Shown: positions 9,205 to 18,463 of the stretch, piece by piece | How the letters are laid out: every line of letters starts with the position of its first letter | How positions within the stretch are numbered: position 1 is the stretch's first letter | Assembly (NCBI GenBank): GCA_963812795.1 | Contig: CAWEWG010000017.1 | Coordinates: forward strand, 372,001-436,000 | DNA from: Hyphomicrobium_A sp963812795 | GTDB lineage: Bacteria; Pseudomonadota; Alphaproteobacteria; Rhizobiales; Hyphomicrobiaceae | DNA length: 64,000 bases | Reading direction: 5' to 3' | Program-made: the position numbers and the translations under genes | The notes under the pieces: model-generated | What the model saw: the letters and a program-made list of their open reading frames with translations, nothing else | Databases searched by the model: none | What the model was told of the DNA's origin: nothing

Positions 9205-10437
9205 CTATTCCGCCGCCAGCCTGACGTAGGTGCCGTTTGAGACCGGGCAAGCCGCCCAGAGCTCTTCGAGTGCGTGGATCAAGTTCGCCATCTGCTCGTC
9301 CGAGTGCACCGGCGACGGCGTGAGACGCATCCTCTCGGTGCCCTTCGACACAGTCGGATAGTTGATTGGCTGCACGTAGATCCCGTACTGGCGGAGCAGG
9401 GCGTCCGTCACTGCCTTGCAGTGAATCGGGCAGCCGACCATCACAGGGACGATATGGCTTGGATTGTCCATAACGGGCAAACGACTTACTTTGAGCCGCG
9501 CCTTGAGGGTCGCGACGCGCTCCTGATGACGCTCGCGCTCGACGCTCGACGACTTGAGATGACGGATGCTCGCGAGCGCGCCAGCGGCGAGCGCCGGGGC
9601 GAGCGAGGTCGTGAAGATAAAGCCGGGTGCAAACGAGCGGATGGCATCGCAGAGGTCGCGGGTGCCGGCGATGTAGCCACCCATGACGCCGAACCCCTTG
9701 GCGAGCGTGCCGTTGATGATGTCGACCCGGTCCATGACGCCGTCGCGCTCGGCAATGCCCCCGCCGCGCGGCCCGTACATGCCAACCGCGTGAACTTCGT
9801 CGAGATAGGTTAGCGCCCCGTACTTCTGGGCGAGATCGCAGAACGCCGCGATCGGCGCGATGTGCCCATCCATGGAATAGACGCTCTCGAAGGCGATGAT
9901 CTTGGGCGTGCCCTTGGGAAACTTCTTAAGTTTCGCCTCGAGGTCGGCAACGTCGTTGTGACGGAAAATGTGCTTCTCGCACTGCCCGTGGCGGATGCCT
10001 TCGATCATCGAGGCGTGGTTCTTCTCGTCCGAGAAGACGACCGTGCCGGGCATGAGCTTGATGAGGGTCGAGAGCGTCGCATCGTTGGCAATGTATGCGG
10101 AGGTGAAAAGAAGTGCGGCCTGCTTGCCGTGGAGGTCGGCAAGTTCGCTTTCGAGCTCCACGTGATAGTGGGTCGTGCCAGAGATATTCCGCGTGCCGCC
10201 AGAGCCGGCTCCCACGGCGTCAATCGCCTCGTGCATAGCCGTTAAAACTGCCGGGTGCTGGCCCATGCCGAGATAATCGTTGGAGCACCACACCGTAACC
10301 GCGCGGGAGCCATTCGCCGCGAAATGATCGGCCACTGGAAAGAACCCGCGGCGGCGCTTCAAATCCGCAAAAATGCGATACCGACCTTCTCGATGAAGGG
10401 CCTCGAGCCGCTGCTGTAACAAGCCTGCAAAGTTCAT
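9205..10437 (-). CDS. hemA: 5-aminolevulinate synthase (Shemin pathway)
   Basis: This PLP enzyme condenses glycine and succinyl-CoA to 5-aminolevulinate, the first step of heme synthesis in alphaproteobacteria. The 410 residues are complete. Motifs: WCSNDYLGMGQHP near residue 50, GSGGTRNISGTTHYHVELE, SDEKNHASMIEGIRHG, the PLP aspartate in YLDEVHAVGMYG, the PLP lysine in GTLAKGFGVMGGY, and the C-terminal INYPTVSKGTERMRLTPSP. It is the last gene of a tight minus-strand string starting with a 5-heme cytochrome; only 17 bp separate it from the TPR gene before it. That suggests heme supply is co-transcribed with heme proteins. Whether this is the only hemA in the genome is unknown. Confidence 0.96.
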   Translation of the reverse strand: MNFAGLLQQRLEALHREGRYRIFADLKRRRGFFPVADHFAANGSRAVTVWCSNDYLGMGQHPAVLTAMHEAIDAVGAGSGGTRNISGTTHYHVELESELADLHGKQAALLFTSAYIANDATLSTLIKLMPGTVVFSDEKNHASMIEGIRHGQCEKHIFRHNDVADLEAKLKKFPKGTPKIIAFESVYSMDGHIAPIAAFCDLAQKYGALTYLDEVHAVGMYGPRGGGIAERDGVMDRVDIINGTLAKGFGVMGGYIAGTRDLCDAIRSFAPGFIFTTSLAPALAAGALASIRHLKSSSVERERHQERVATLKARLKVSRLPVMDNPSHIVPVMVGCPIHCKAVTDALLRQYGIYVQPINYPTVSKGTERMRLTPSPVHSDEQMANLIHALEELWAACPVSNGTYVRLAAE

Positions 10438-10454
10438 GTCGGTCTCCTACACAG

Positions 10455-11399
10455 TCATTCTGCCTTCAGACCGAGCTCAGTCGCCGCGGCGGCAATCTTG
10501 GCTGATGCAGCCGAGTCGTCCTTGAAGACATCGAGCGCTTTGCGGAGCGCCGTTGTCGCGATCTCTCTTTCCCCAAGCACAACGCGAGAGCGCATGAGGC
10601 GAGTCCAGCCCTCGACGTCGCGCGGAGAATTCTCTAGGCGATTTGCCAGGCCATCGACCATCGATCGGATTGCAGCGTCACGCTCGCGCGGAGGCATCGC
10701 TTCGGACTTGGCGATTTTCTCGACGCCTTGTCCGTCACCGCTCTTGTCGACGGCCCCCGTTTGCAAAGACGAGGCTGTCTCTGAATTGGCGCTGTTGGAG
10801 GCCTTCGCCTTGGCCTCCTCGTATGAGCGCTTGAGCTCGGCGGAACTCGGATCAAGCTCTATCGCTCTCGCAAAGGCGGTAGCCGCCTGTTCATAGCGCG
10901 CCGTGTGGAAGTAGGACCGACCGAGCATATGCCAGCCTTCGATGTCCTCTGGCGTGGTCTCGAGCCGAGCTGCTAGCCGTTCGATCATCGTATTCACGTC
11001 CGGCAGCAATTTGCCATCTGCCGGCGCAGGCGCTGGTTCTTCGGCTCCAATGGAACGCGTGTAGTCCGCGAGGCTCGCCAGCATTTCGCCATCCGACCCC
11101 GAACCCGGCATCGATGAGTTCGTGTCCGCTGGTCCGGCCGCGTCGGGAGGATCCGCCACATAGGAAGTAGCTGCGCCAATGACGGCAACGAGGAGGAAGA
11201 CCGCGGCGGGCGCGATCAACGTGCGGGGGGCGCGTCGAAGATCTAGGCCGAGACCCCAGCTCGATGACCGCAGCTGCGAGAGGAGAGCAAGTCTCGCCGC
11301 GTCCGCTTCTGCTTTGTTGAGTTTCCCAAGCTTAAGTCGCGCTTCGATCTCTTCGAGCCGAGCTTTGCAGGTCTCTACGCCGAGCTTTTCCCTTCGCAT
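10455..11399 (-). CDS. CcmI/CycH-like TPR membrane protein
   Basis: About 314 residues from ATG 11399, which has GAGG just upstream; longer readings overlap the preceding gene. The N-terminal helix CKARLEEIEARLKLGKLNKA resembles the YR-QL-EIE-D-G segment of CcmI, the apocytochrome-handling subunit of c-type cytochrome maturation. One membrane helix follows (LIAPAAVFLLVAVIGAATSY). Then come TPR units: EGWHMLGRSYFHTARYEQAA, with AFARAIELDPSS, and later VEGWTRLMRSRVVLGERE. It lacks the extra N-terminal helix of canonical CcmI. Its place between cytochrome genes and hemA supports a role in maturing the multiheme cytochromes encoded here, which is inference. Confidence 0.75.
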   Translation of the reverse strand: MRREKLGVETCKARLEEIEARLKLGKLNKAEADAARLALLSQLRSSSWGLGLDLRRAPRTLIAPAAVFLLVAVIGAATSYVADPPDAAGPADTNSSMPGSGSDGEMLASLADYTRSIGAEEPAPAPADGKLLPDVNTMIERLAARLETTPEDIEGWHMLGRSYFHTARYEQAATAFARAIELDPSSAELKRSYEEAKAKASNSANSETASSLQTGAVDKSGDGQGVEKIAKSEAMPPRERDAAIRSMVDGLANRLENSPRDVEGWTRLMRSRVVLGEREIATTALRKALDVFKDDSAASAKIAAAATELGLKAE

Positions 11400-11406
11400 T
11401 TGCACC

Positions 11407-11760
11407 TCACCACAACCAATTTCTACGCGCCCTCTGGCGGCGGGGTGATGCAGGACCTCGATAGTAACTGCGGTTGTAGTAGGAGGGATAATAGACATAG
11501 CCCCCGATGTGCGTCGGGTAATGCCCTCGGCTGTAGTAGTAAGGATAGTCATAGTAGAGGTAGCTCGGACCTATCGGCAGGGGAATGCGTGGGCCACGGC
11601 CACGGCGTCTCATCTCAAGCACATAATTTCTGCCGCTTTCGCCGGGTTTCCGAACGGACTTCCCGGCCGATGCATCATTGGCCACAGGCGCAATGCCGAG
11701 GAAGGCAATCGCCAACAAGCAAGCCACTAGACCGGATGCGAATGAATTCAGACTACGCAT
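11407..11760 (-). CDS. Exported Tyr-rich small protein, unknown function
   Basis: 117 residues with a signal peptide (FASGLVACLLAIAFLGIAP, cleavage near ANDASA). The mature part is short and basic, with a Tyr/Pro/Gly-rich stretch (SYLYYDYPYYYSRGHY, then YVYYPSYYNRSYY) and an arginine-rich tail. Similar Tyr-rich exported proteins are common and uncharacterised in Hyphomicrobiales. It sits 24 bp after the porin gene and 7 bp before the TPR gene, so it belongs to the same transcription unit. No catalytic or heme motif is visible. Confidence 0.7.
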   Translation of the reverse strand: MRSLNSFASGLVACLLAIAFLGIAPVANDASAGKSVRKPGESGRNYVLEMRRRGRGPRIPLPIGPSYLYYDYPYYYSRGHYPTHIGGYVYYPSYYNRSYYRGPASPRRQRARRNWLW

Positions 11761-11784
11761 GAGATACCTCGCATTGCTGATCGG

Positions 11785-13455
11785 TCAGAACTTCCTACGC
11801 ACCTCGGCGCGGACGCCGAAGTTGTCTTCGTCGCCGCCCTCGAGGATCTGGTAGGTCGCATCGGCGCGGAACAGCCAGGCCCGATCGATCGGGATCTGAT
11901 AGCGGGCGCCGAAGCCGTACTGCGGGTCCTCGGCGCCGATGCCGTCGTTCTCGAAGGGCTGCACCATGGCCACCTCGAAGACGAGCTGCTCATCTAGATT
12001 GAAGAGATACTGCAAGCCGATCGCGCCACCCAAGGCATTGGAGCCGGTGTCATCGAGTTTCGGGTAGCCGGTTAGGGCATCGGTCTCGAAGTTGATGCCG
12101 ACGTTCTTCAAGATGCCCGCGCCATTTCCATCGACCAGCGGCTGGGGATTGCCGAAGCCGACGAAGAAATTGGCGTAGGGGAGCAGCGTGCTCGGCAGCC
12201 CCGAGATCAGGCTGTTTTCCGAGATGATGGCCAAGCCGTCGCTGCTCCCTTCCGGGTCTTCCCCGAAGTTCGCGAACACGCGGGTCGAGTTCGACAAGGT
12301 GTTGGCATAGCGCCGGCTGTAGGAGGCGGTCAGGAAGTGCGTCAGAAGGCCGTCCTGTTCGTCGCGGCCCTGTATCAGGCCGTAGCCTGCTTCGATGTAG
12401 CCGTTGAAGGCGTCGATGAAGGCGGTTACGCCATAGAGGTTGGCCAGGTGGTTGTCGTCGTCACCCGCTCCGATGATGCCCGCGTTGTCGACATTATCGA
12501 ACGCGGCGAAGAGGGTGATGTCGAAGTTGGCAAGGCCAAGCTCTGCCGAGTTCTTCGCGGGTAGGCTCACCGCGCCGCCGAGGATCGCGTCGTTCGCCCA
12601 GATTCCGTTCTGCAGGAACAGCGGGAAGAGACCGACTGTGAAGGGCAGGTCGAAACTGGCTTCCTTGCCGGAGAAACCGGAATAGAGGGAGCCGACATCC
12701 CCCTCGAAAAACAGCGTCTGCGGTTCGAAGTCGAACTCGTCGTTGAAGTCCTCATTGCCGTCGCCGCCGCCGAACTCGAAGCGGGTGAATTTGTTGTTGT
12801 TTTCCTGAAGCGGCGTGAAGAACGCGTGGATTCGTTCGGTGCCGGTGATCTTGAGGTCGACATCGAGATTCAGCCGGGTCGCGATCTGGGCGATGTCTTT
12901 GCCGTTGTTGTTGTTGTAGGCGACCGCCGTCCGCCAATCGCCGTAGATGGCAAGGCCCGGGAGCAGCAGGTTCGTGTCCCCGAGGAGGGTGCTGCTCTGG
13001 TCGAACATGCCAGAGGTATATTGCTCGCGACCGAGCTCAAGCAGCGGTCGAGGCGGCTCGACCACGCTCTTCGCGCCGTAGATGTCGACCTGCTCCTCGA
13101 CACTGTATTTCTTTTCGTACTGCGGGTCGGGTTGGAAAAGGTCCTTCTTGTCGCCTGCGTCCTTGCGTTTTGTCGCCGCCGGCTCTGCAGTTTTGTCGTC
13201 AATCTTCTTTTCAGTGGGCGCGCTGACCTTCTTCTTGGAGGGCGCGCCGACCTCCTTCGCATTGGTTTCGATTGCCGCGGTCGTGATGCGGCTATCGCCG
13301 GCCCGCACTTGGGTCGACCAGCCCTCGTCTGTCTTAGTGCTGCTCTCGTCTGCCGCCAGCACTGCAGCCGTGCCGCCGCACACGACGAGGCAGCCACTGG
13401 CTGCCAGCGCGATAATGGCGGACGTTGCCCTCGAACCGTACGCACTACACGTCAT
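11785..13455 (-). CDS. Outer-membrane beta-barrel (porin-like) of the cytochrome operon
   Basis: About 556 residues from ATG 13455, chosen because AAGGGG sits 5 bp upstream; a start at 13482 is possible. The signal peptide ends near TAAVLAADES. Residues 40-130 are Lys/Ala-rich and soluble (KKKVSAPTEKKIDDK), followed by a barrel with alternating strands and a C-terminal phenylalanine (EVRRKF), the classical outer-membrane end. The barrel includes Asn/Asp-rich turns (YNNNNGKDIA, GGGDGNEDFNDEFDFEP). It lies 43 bp after a 5-heme cytochrome gene. That pairing recalls porin-cytochrome conduits such as MtrAB/PioAB, but I cannot assign it to those families; a substrate channel is the alternative. Confidence 0.75.
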   Translation of the reverse strand: MTCSAYGSRATSAIIALAASGCLVVCGGTAAVLAADESSTKTDEGWSTQVRAGDSRITTAAIETNAKEVGAPSKKKVSAPTEKKIDDKTAEPAATKRKDAGDKKDLFQPDPQYEKKYSVEEQVDIYGAKSVVEPPRPLLELGREQYTSGMFDQSSTLLGDTNLLLPGLAIYGDWRTAVAYNNNNGKDIAQIATRLNLDVDLKITGTERIHAFFTPLQENNNKFTRFEFGGGDGNEDFNDEFDFEPQTLFFEGDVGSLYSGFSGKEASFDLPFTVGLFPLFLQNGIWANDAILGGAVSLPAKNSAELGLANFDITLFAAFDNVDNAGIIGAGDDDNHLANLYGVTAFIDAFNGYIEAGYGLIQGRDEQDGLLTHFLTASYSRRYANTLSNSTRVFANFGEDPEGSSDGLAIISENSLISGLPSTLLPYANFFVGFGNPQPLVDGNGAGILKNVGINFETDALTGYPKLDDTGSNALGGAIGLQYLFNLDEQLVFEVAMVQPFENDGIGAEDPQYGFGARYQIPIDRAWLFRADATYQILEGGDEDNFGVRAEVRRKF

Positions 13456-13498
13456 TTGGACCCCTTGCCCGGGTCCCCGCAAACCCTCAGCCTCGCAA

Positions 13499-15434
13499 CT
13501 AACCTTTCACTTCGACCTCTACCGAGAAGGCGTGGAAGTTCATGATCCGCTCGTTCATCGTCTGCTCCATTTCCTTGGTGGATCGGACGAAGCGCATGAA
13601 GTAGATCGGCTCGGCACGGCTCCGCATGCGGAAGGCGAGTTGGTACTTGCCCGGCTTCCCGATCAGGCTGCCTGGAATTTGGTACTCGGCGCGCTTCTCA
13701 CCCAGCGGCGGCAGTGACCGGTTCTCCATGCGCACCAGCGGCGGATGGTTGAGCACTGTGGTCGGGACACCGGGCGGCCGCAGATGCGGCAGCGGATCGA
13801 CGTCGAAGTTCACCGGCAGGTACATTTCGCGGTCCGTGCCCTTGACGTTTGTCGTCAGGAACTTGGTTTGGAAGTGGACCAGCTGCTGGTCCGTCTTGAT
13901 GCGGCCCGCTGCGACATCCAGGCTGTGTAGGTCGGCGATGTCGCCGTTGCTGTCGACGTAGCCCGACTCCCAGATGTTCTTGCCGTCGGGATCGACGAGG
14001 GCAACGTTCACCCAGAGCTGCGGCTGCGCACCGAGCGAACCGGACGGCAGGTTATGTCCCGTATTGGTGTTCCTGATCCTGTAGGAGAACGCCAAATCCT
14101 TGCCGACACTCGGGGCGCCCTCGACGTAGGGGCCATCGATGTGGCTGCTGTTCTCCATCACCTGCTTTCTGAGCTTGTCCCGCTCGTCGAGCTTCTTGAG
14201 ATTCTCGTCGAGGATCTGCCGAGCGTCTTCACGGTCGAGCGCATCGGCCCAACGCTTAGGAAAGGCGACCTTGATCTTGCCGTCTGCGACCTTGTCCTCG
14301 AACTCGGTCGTGCCCCAACCGGCACGCCAGTCGAACTCCAGCCAATCCTTGATGCTGTAGGCCTGGGCCTTCTTGTTGTGAGGGAAGACGCCGGGATGAG
14401 CGATCGAATAGCCCGGGCCGATGAAGCGGTGGTTGGCGTGCTTGCGTCCCGGGTTGACCTCCTTGCCGCCGACGACTGCGGAAGGCGCGGTCGAATAGCC
14501 CTCGGGCTTTCCGGCAACCTTGCCCATGTGGCAGTCCTGGCAGGTGACGCCGGCTTTCCGTGCCGGGCTGTCGCGATACTGATCCCAGACGATCTCCAGC
14601 TTGATGCCGAGATTAACGGCCACCTGGTGGCAGCTGACGCAGAACTCCGATTTGGTGATCTGGTCGTTGGTGATCATGCCCCTGTGGATGTCGTTGCCGC
14701 GTCCGTCGGTGCTGGTTTTGACGGAGTAGGTCTCCTTGTTGGCGATTACGTCTTTGATCACGCTCTGCTGGCCGCTGCCGTAGACCGGCTCATAGATCTT
14801 CCCCGGCTCGACACGGCGCTCGCCGTTGACCTTGCCGTACTGCTCCTTGACGCGGTGGCAGGTAATGCAGCTGACGCCCTCGCGCGCGATCTGGCTGCGC
14901 GCCCAGAGCGGCGTCTCGCGCGCCTCGCCAAGCTGCGTGCCCACTTGCTGGTGGCAGCGCACGCAGAAGGTGCCGACCGTACCCTGTGTCAGATCCTGGA
15001 ACTTCTGCTCGAACTTGTGGAACATCGGCGAGATCGACGCATAGGCATGCTGCGACGAAGACCACTCCTCGTAAATCTGCTTGTGGCACTCGCCGCATTG
15101 CGCTGCGGTGGGATAGAGCAACTCGTCATTGAGCAGGCTGCCGTGGCCATCGGGCTTGGCGCTCGCGGCGTTGGTCCTTTTCAGCCGCCTTTCCAGCCGT
15201 GGCTCTTCTCCCCTCGTCCTGCTTGATGAGTGCTTCGAGCGCGGCGTCCGCTTCGGTCGCGGTGGCAGCTCCTCTATTCTCGGCGAGCTTCAACCCAGGC
15301 CGTGCTTGTCTAACTGGGATTTCCGCCGCCTCGCTGGACGCAGCAACTGCATTCCGGCTGAGGAATGCTGCGTCTATTAGCGTGGCACTCGCGAGAGCAC
15401 ATGAAAGCATAAAGATACCGGGCCACTGCTTCAT
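13499..15434 (-). CDS. Pentaheme c-type cytochrome, c554-like family (frameshifted)
   Basis: The start ATG at 15434 has GAGGGTAAGG upstream and a signal peptide (KQWPGIFMLSCALASATL). After KAAEKD the frame shifts near 15170; the other frame resumes at SLLNDELLYPTAAQCGECH. Five heme sites follow: CGECH, CVRCH, CITCH, CVSCH and CQDCH, all in the first 240 residues of the mature part, with extra histidines (SSSQHAY, HANHRF) as possible axial ligands. The last 200 residues are heme-free and beta-rich (RNTNTGHNLPSGSLG). The layout fits periplasmic multiheme cytochromes of the c554-like group. It is the first gene of the porin/TPR/hemA string, so it is probably expressed with its own heme supply. 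Confidence 0.85.
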
Positions 15435-15745
15435 CGCCTTACCCTCAAACTTCAATTCAGGGTGGCATCCCGATTTGCATCGCTCACGCGATAACGGCGC
15501 CCGCACCGTTCGAGATATCTACTCAAAAATTAACGCTCCAAAAACGGCTGTCATATGGCCGAAAGGAAATGGAAAGATGCAATCGAACGGGTAAAACCCT
15601 AGGTTGCCGATTCATTGAGCGATCGGCCAAGTGCTGTCTTGAACGGCTATTTTGGAAAGCGCCGCATTTCTGCCAGATAGGAAGACGTTACTCGTCGTTG
15701 CGGGATCAGTGGGACGTCCATAAAGCGGGACGAGGGAACTGAGCC

Positions 15746-15877
15746 ATGTCACACCATCACAAGACACCGTTGTCAGATGACGACCGCTTTGCCCGGGGGC
15801 AGATAGCGGCACTCGCCGTTTTGGTTGCGATTGCAGCTGCTGCCGCGCTCATGCGGTTGGTGGGGATACTGCACTAG
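15746..15877 (+). CDS. Small single-pass membrane peptide, 43 residues
   Basis: Starts MSHHHKTPLSDDDRFARG, then one hydrophobic helix (IAALAVLVAIAAAAALMRLV), ending GILH. GAGGGA lies about 10 bp upstream of the ATG. Such His-rich N-terminus plus one helix resembles small membrane subunits, but no family is recognised. It lies in the gap between the two divergent cytochrome strings, and could be the first gene of the plus string or a chance ORF. The upstream gap 15435-15745 shows no other gene that I can support. Confidence 0.5.
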   Translation: MSHHHKTPLSDDDRFARGQIAALAVLVAIAAAAALMRLVGILH

Positions 15878-16241
15878 ACCAGACTAATCGCTGTTCGGCG
15901 CACCCGCATTTGCGTGTCGCTTGAGCAAGATGCTGCGCGAGTTTAGGTCGATGACCTTAGCTCGGCTAATGCACTTGCGCGCGCATTTGACGTAAAGGCG
16001 CCGGCAGCGAATTTTGACGACGCTATATCAGGGCGAACTCGGCAATGCCGGTTTTGCGTCTTCGCTTCCGCTCGCCTCAAATCAATTGGGCGGGCTATTC
16101 GCGTTGCGCATTGGGTTCGCGGAACGCATGCATTCGGCGGCCAATTCCGGCGTCTTTTTTTCTTCCTATGACTTCCTGATTGCCTTGCCAATGCCACGCT
16201 GCATTGGAACGTTACACTCGAAAGCAGCTCAGGATTAGACA
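15878..16241 (+). other. Intergenic region, no gene supported
   Basis: 364 bp between the small membrane peptide and the reductase gene. Both strands contain short open frames without recognisable protein sequence. An AGGA ribosome site lies near the downstream start. No hairpin with a T run and none of the exopolysaccharide-locus dyads were seen. It presumably carries promoter elements for the plus-strand redox genes. Confidence 0.4.
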
Positions 16242-17342
16242 ATGCCGCAAAGTCACCAAATCACTATAAATGGCAGCAGCTTTCCGGCGCGTCGCGGCGA
16301 ATTATTGCTGGACGCAGCTCTGAGCAACGGCATCGATCTGCCCTATGACTGTCGCGCCGGCCACTGCGGCACGTGCTGCGTGCGGCTGGTATCCGGCGAA
16401 GTCCGCGGCGGCGAAGGCTCGGCGCCGGGCGTTGTTCATGCCTGTCAGTGCCGGATCGTCGGAGATGCGGTGATCGAGAGCGGGCAGCCGTCGGGTGCGC
16501 GCACCGTTGACGGCGTGCTGAGCTCGTTGCTCCCATTGTCGCCCGAGGTGATGGAAGTCGGCATAAGGACGGACCGGGCGCTCCCCTATCATGCGGGACA
16601 ATATGCGCAGGTGCGCTTCAACGGCTATCCGAGCCGTCCCTTTAGCATCACGCATCCCTTGCGCGGCGATCCGTGCAGCCGCTCGGTCTGGTTTCATGTC
16701 CGGCGCAACAAGAATGGGCGTGTCACCTCATCACTCAGCAAGCGCATCGCGCCCGGCCATAGGGTGAAGCTGACCGGACCCTATGGCTCGGCGCATTTTC
16801 GGCCCAACCTGGAAGGCCGACTGATTCTCGTAGCCACCAACACCGGCTTTGCACCGATCTGGTCGGTCGCCGTCGCTGCGCTGCGCGAGAGCCCTGAGCG
16901 CAGAATGATGATCATCGCTGGCGGCCGCACTATCGAGTCTCTTTATATGGGGCCCGCGCTCAAACGGCTGGCCCGCTTCCCCAATGTTCTCGTCGTGCCT
17001 GTCTGCAGCACACCGCAGACTGTCACCACAGCGGTCATGCCGGGCCGGCCGACCGACTACCTGCCGCGCCTGTTGCAGACCGATGTGCTCTACGCGTGCG
17101 GCGCGCCGGCGATGGTCGATGCCGTCAAATCGATCGCGGCGCTGAACGGGGCGGTCTGCTACGCGGATCCGTTCCTCCCGACTACAGACGACAAGGTCGA
17201 GGAAGGCGTCCTGACCCGCGCAATGGGGTGGCTCTCAGTGCCGTCCAGGCGCCAGGTGGGTCAACTCGCTCTCGATCACGCCCGCAACAGGCGGGAACAG
17301 CCCATGCTGGACTACCAAATAGCCGAAGCACGGAGTGAGTAG
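16242..17342 (+). CDS. [2Fe-2S] ferredoxin / FAD-NAD(P) oxidoreductase fusion
   Basis: Residues 1-90 are a plant-type ferredoxin: C37-X4-C42-X2-C45 (DCRAGHCGTCCVRL) with the fourth cysteine in HACQC (C68 or C70). Residues 100-330 form a ferredoxin-reductase module: RPFSITHPLRG for FAD, LTGPYGSAHF, VATNTGFAPIWSVAVAAL for NAD(P) and DVLYACGAPAMVDAVKS. The order resembles CDP-6-deoxy-glucoseen reductases and oxygenase reductase components. It would move electrons from NAD(P)H through FAD to the iron-sulfur cluster in the cytoplasm. It is the first large gene of the plus string before cytochrome genes, so it may feed the cytochrome-b-like protein; that is inference. The C-terminal 35 residues match nothing I know. 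Confidence 0.85.
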   Translation: MPQSHQITINGSSFPARRGELLLDAALSNGIDLPYDCRAGHCGTCCVRLVSGEVRGGEGSAPGVVHACQCRIVGDAVIESGQPSGARTVDGVLSSLLPLSPEVMEVGIRTDRALPYHAGQYAQVRFNGYPSRPFSITHPLRGDPCSRSVWFHVRRNKNGRVTSSLSKRIAPGHRVKLTGPYGSAHFRPNLEGRLILVATNTGFAPIWSVAVAALRESPERRMMIIAGGRTIESLYMGPALKRLARFPNVLVVPVCSTPQTVTTAVMPGRPTDYLPRLLQTDVLYACGAPAMVDAVKSIAALNGAVCYADPFLPTTDDKVEEGVLTRAMGWLSVPSRRQVGQLALDHARNRREQPMLDYQIAEARSE

Positions 17343-18403
17343 TCATCATCGGCCTCAGAACGCATAGCCGTCTGTCGATCGGGTACAGGCCGAGGGCGTC
17401 TCTCCGCTCTTACTCACTTTGTCTCTGCGGCCTGCTGACGACCTTCAGCCTTGCTGCGGACAGCGCAGGCGCGGCCGATCCCGCCAAGACGGCCGGTCCG
17501 AATGCCTGTGCCGAATGTCACAAGCAGGAGGCTGAGGCATGGAAGGTCTCGCATCATTTCAAGACCTTCCGAGACATGCCGCGCAACGCCAAGGCGAACG
17601 AGATCGCGGACAAATTGGGTGTGCGGCGCATCAGGTACGAGAGCTTGTGCGCGGGTTGCCATTTCACATTGCAACAGAAGAACAACAGGGAGGAGCCAGT
17701 CGCGGGCATCTCCTGCGAATCCTGCCACAGCGCCGGGCAGGATTGGATCAAGGTCCACAGCGGGTTCAGCGGCAAGACAATACTGTTCGAGAGCAAGGCC
17801 GAGGCAAAGGAACGCTGGAAGCTCGCCGATTCCAAGGGAATGATCAGGCCGCGCTCGTTCTACCTGCTGGCAAAGAACTGCTACGGCTGCCACGTCGTGC
17901 CGCAAGAGGAGCTTGTGAACAAAGGCGGCCATCGGGCTGGCAGCGCCTTCGAGCTGGTGTCCTGGTCACAGGGCGAGGTGCGGCACAACACTTGGCACTC
18001 CAAGGGCAGGGAAAACGCGCCGGCTAGCGCGGCACGCAGGCGGATGCTTTATCTCGTCGGCCTCGGCGTCGAACTCGAGACTGCATTGCGGGCGGTCAGC
18101 AAGGCAACCGTTAGAAAAACATATGCGTTCGAGATGGCCAAGCGCGCCGACCGGGCGCGCAAGCAGCTCGCCGCCGCGGCGCAAGCGGCGCCGGACGTGC
18201 CGGAAATCGCAAAGATGGTCGAATTGGCCCATTCGGCCGGGCTGAAGCTGAACAATGAACGCGCTCTGACGGCTGCTGCCGACGGGGTCTCCAAGCTGCT
18301 CGCCAGCATCACCGAGAAGTATGAGGGCGGCACGATGGCCGGGCTCGATAGCCTCATTCCCGGACCGGACAAATACAAAGGCACGGCGAGAAAACCGGAT
18401 TGA
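17342..18403 (+). CDS. Tetraheme c-type cytochrome, N-terminus unresolved
   Basis: The frame is open from 17342, but the first ATG in it is 17576, which would remove the export signal and the first heme site. Upstream, in frame, are a signal-like stretch (LCLCGLLTTFSLAADSAG) and NACAECH, so the true start must lie near 17345-17420, using a rare codon or lost to an indel. Heme sites in order: CAECH, CAGCH, CESCH, CYGCH. They lie in the first half; the second half is helical (FEMAKRADRARKQLAAAA). The spacing and SHHFKTFRDM resemble c554-like cytochromes. It directly abuts the reductase gene and precedes the cytochrome-b-like gene by 60 bp. A periplasmic electron carrier is likely. Confidence 0.8.
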   Translation, partial: VIIGLRTHSRLSIGYRPRASLRSYSLCLCGLLTTFSLAADSAGAADPAKTAGPNACAECHKQEAEAWKVSHHFKTFRDMPRNAKANEIADKLGVRRIRYESLCAGCHFTLQQKNNREEPVAGISCESCHSAGQDWIKVHSGFSGKTILFESKAEAKERWKLADSKGMIRPRSFYLLAKNCYGCHVVPQEELVNKGGHRAGSAFELVSWSQGEVRHNTWHSKGRENAPASAARRRMLYLVGLGVELETALRAVSKATVRKTYAFEMAKRADRARKQLAAAAQAAPDVPEIAKMVELAHSAGLKLNNERALTAAADGVSKLLASITEKYEGGTMAGLDSLIPGPDKYKGTARKPD

Positions 18404-18463
18404 GCTTAGCCGGCTCGCGACGACTGCAACTTGAACCGGCTTGATGGGGAAACAACCACCGCG

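Noticed and set aside
14054..15226. A 390-codon plus-strand frame opposite the 5-heme cytochrome
   Set aside because: Leu/Ala/Asp-rich with no motif; the opposite strand has five CXXCH sites and a signal peptide.
15612..15812. A 66-codon minus-strand frame between the cytochrome strings
   Set aside because: No recognisable sequence, and it overlaps the better-supported small membrane peptide on the other strand.
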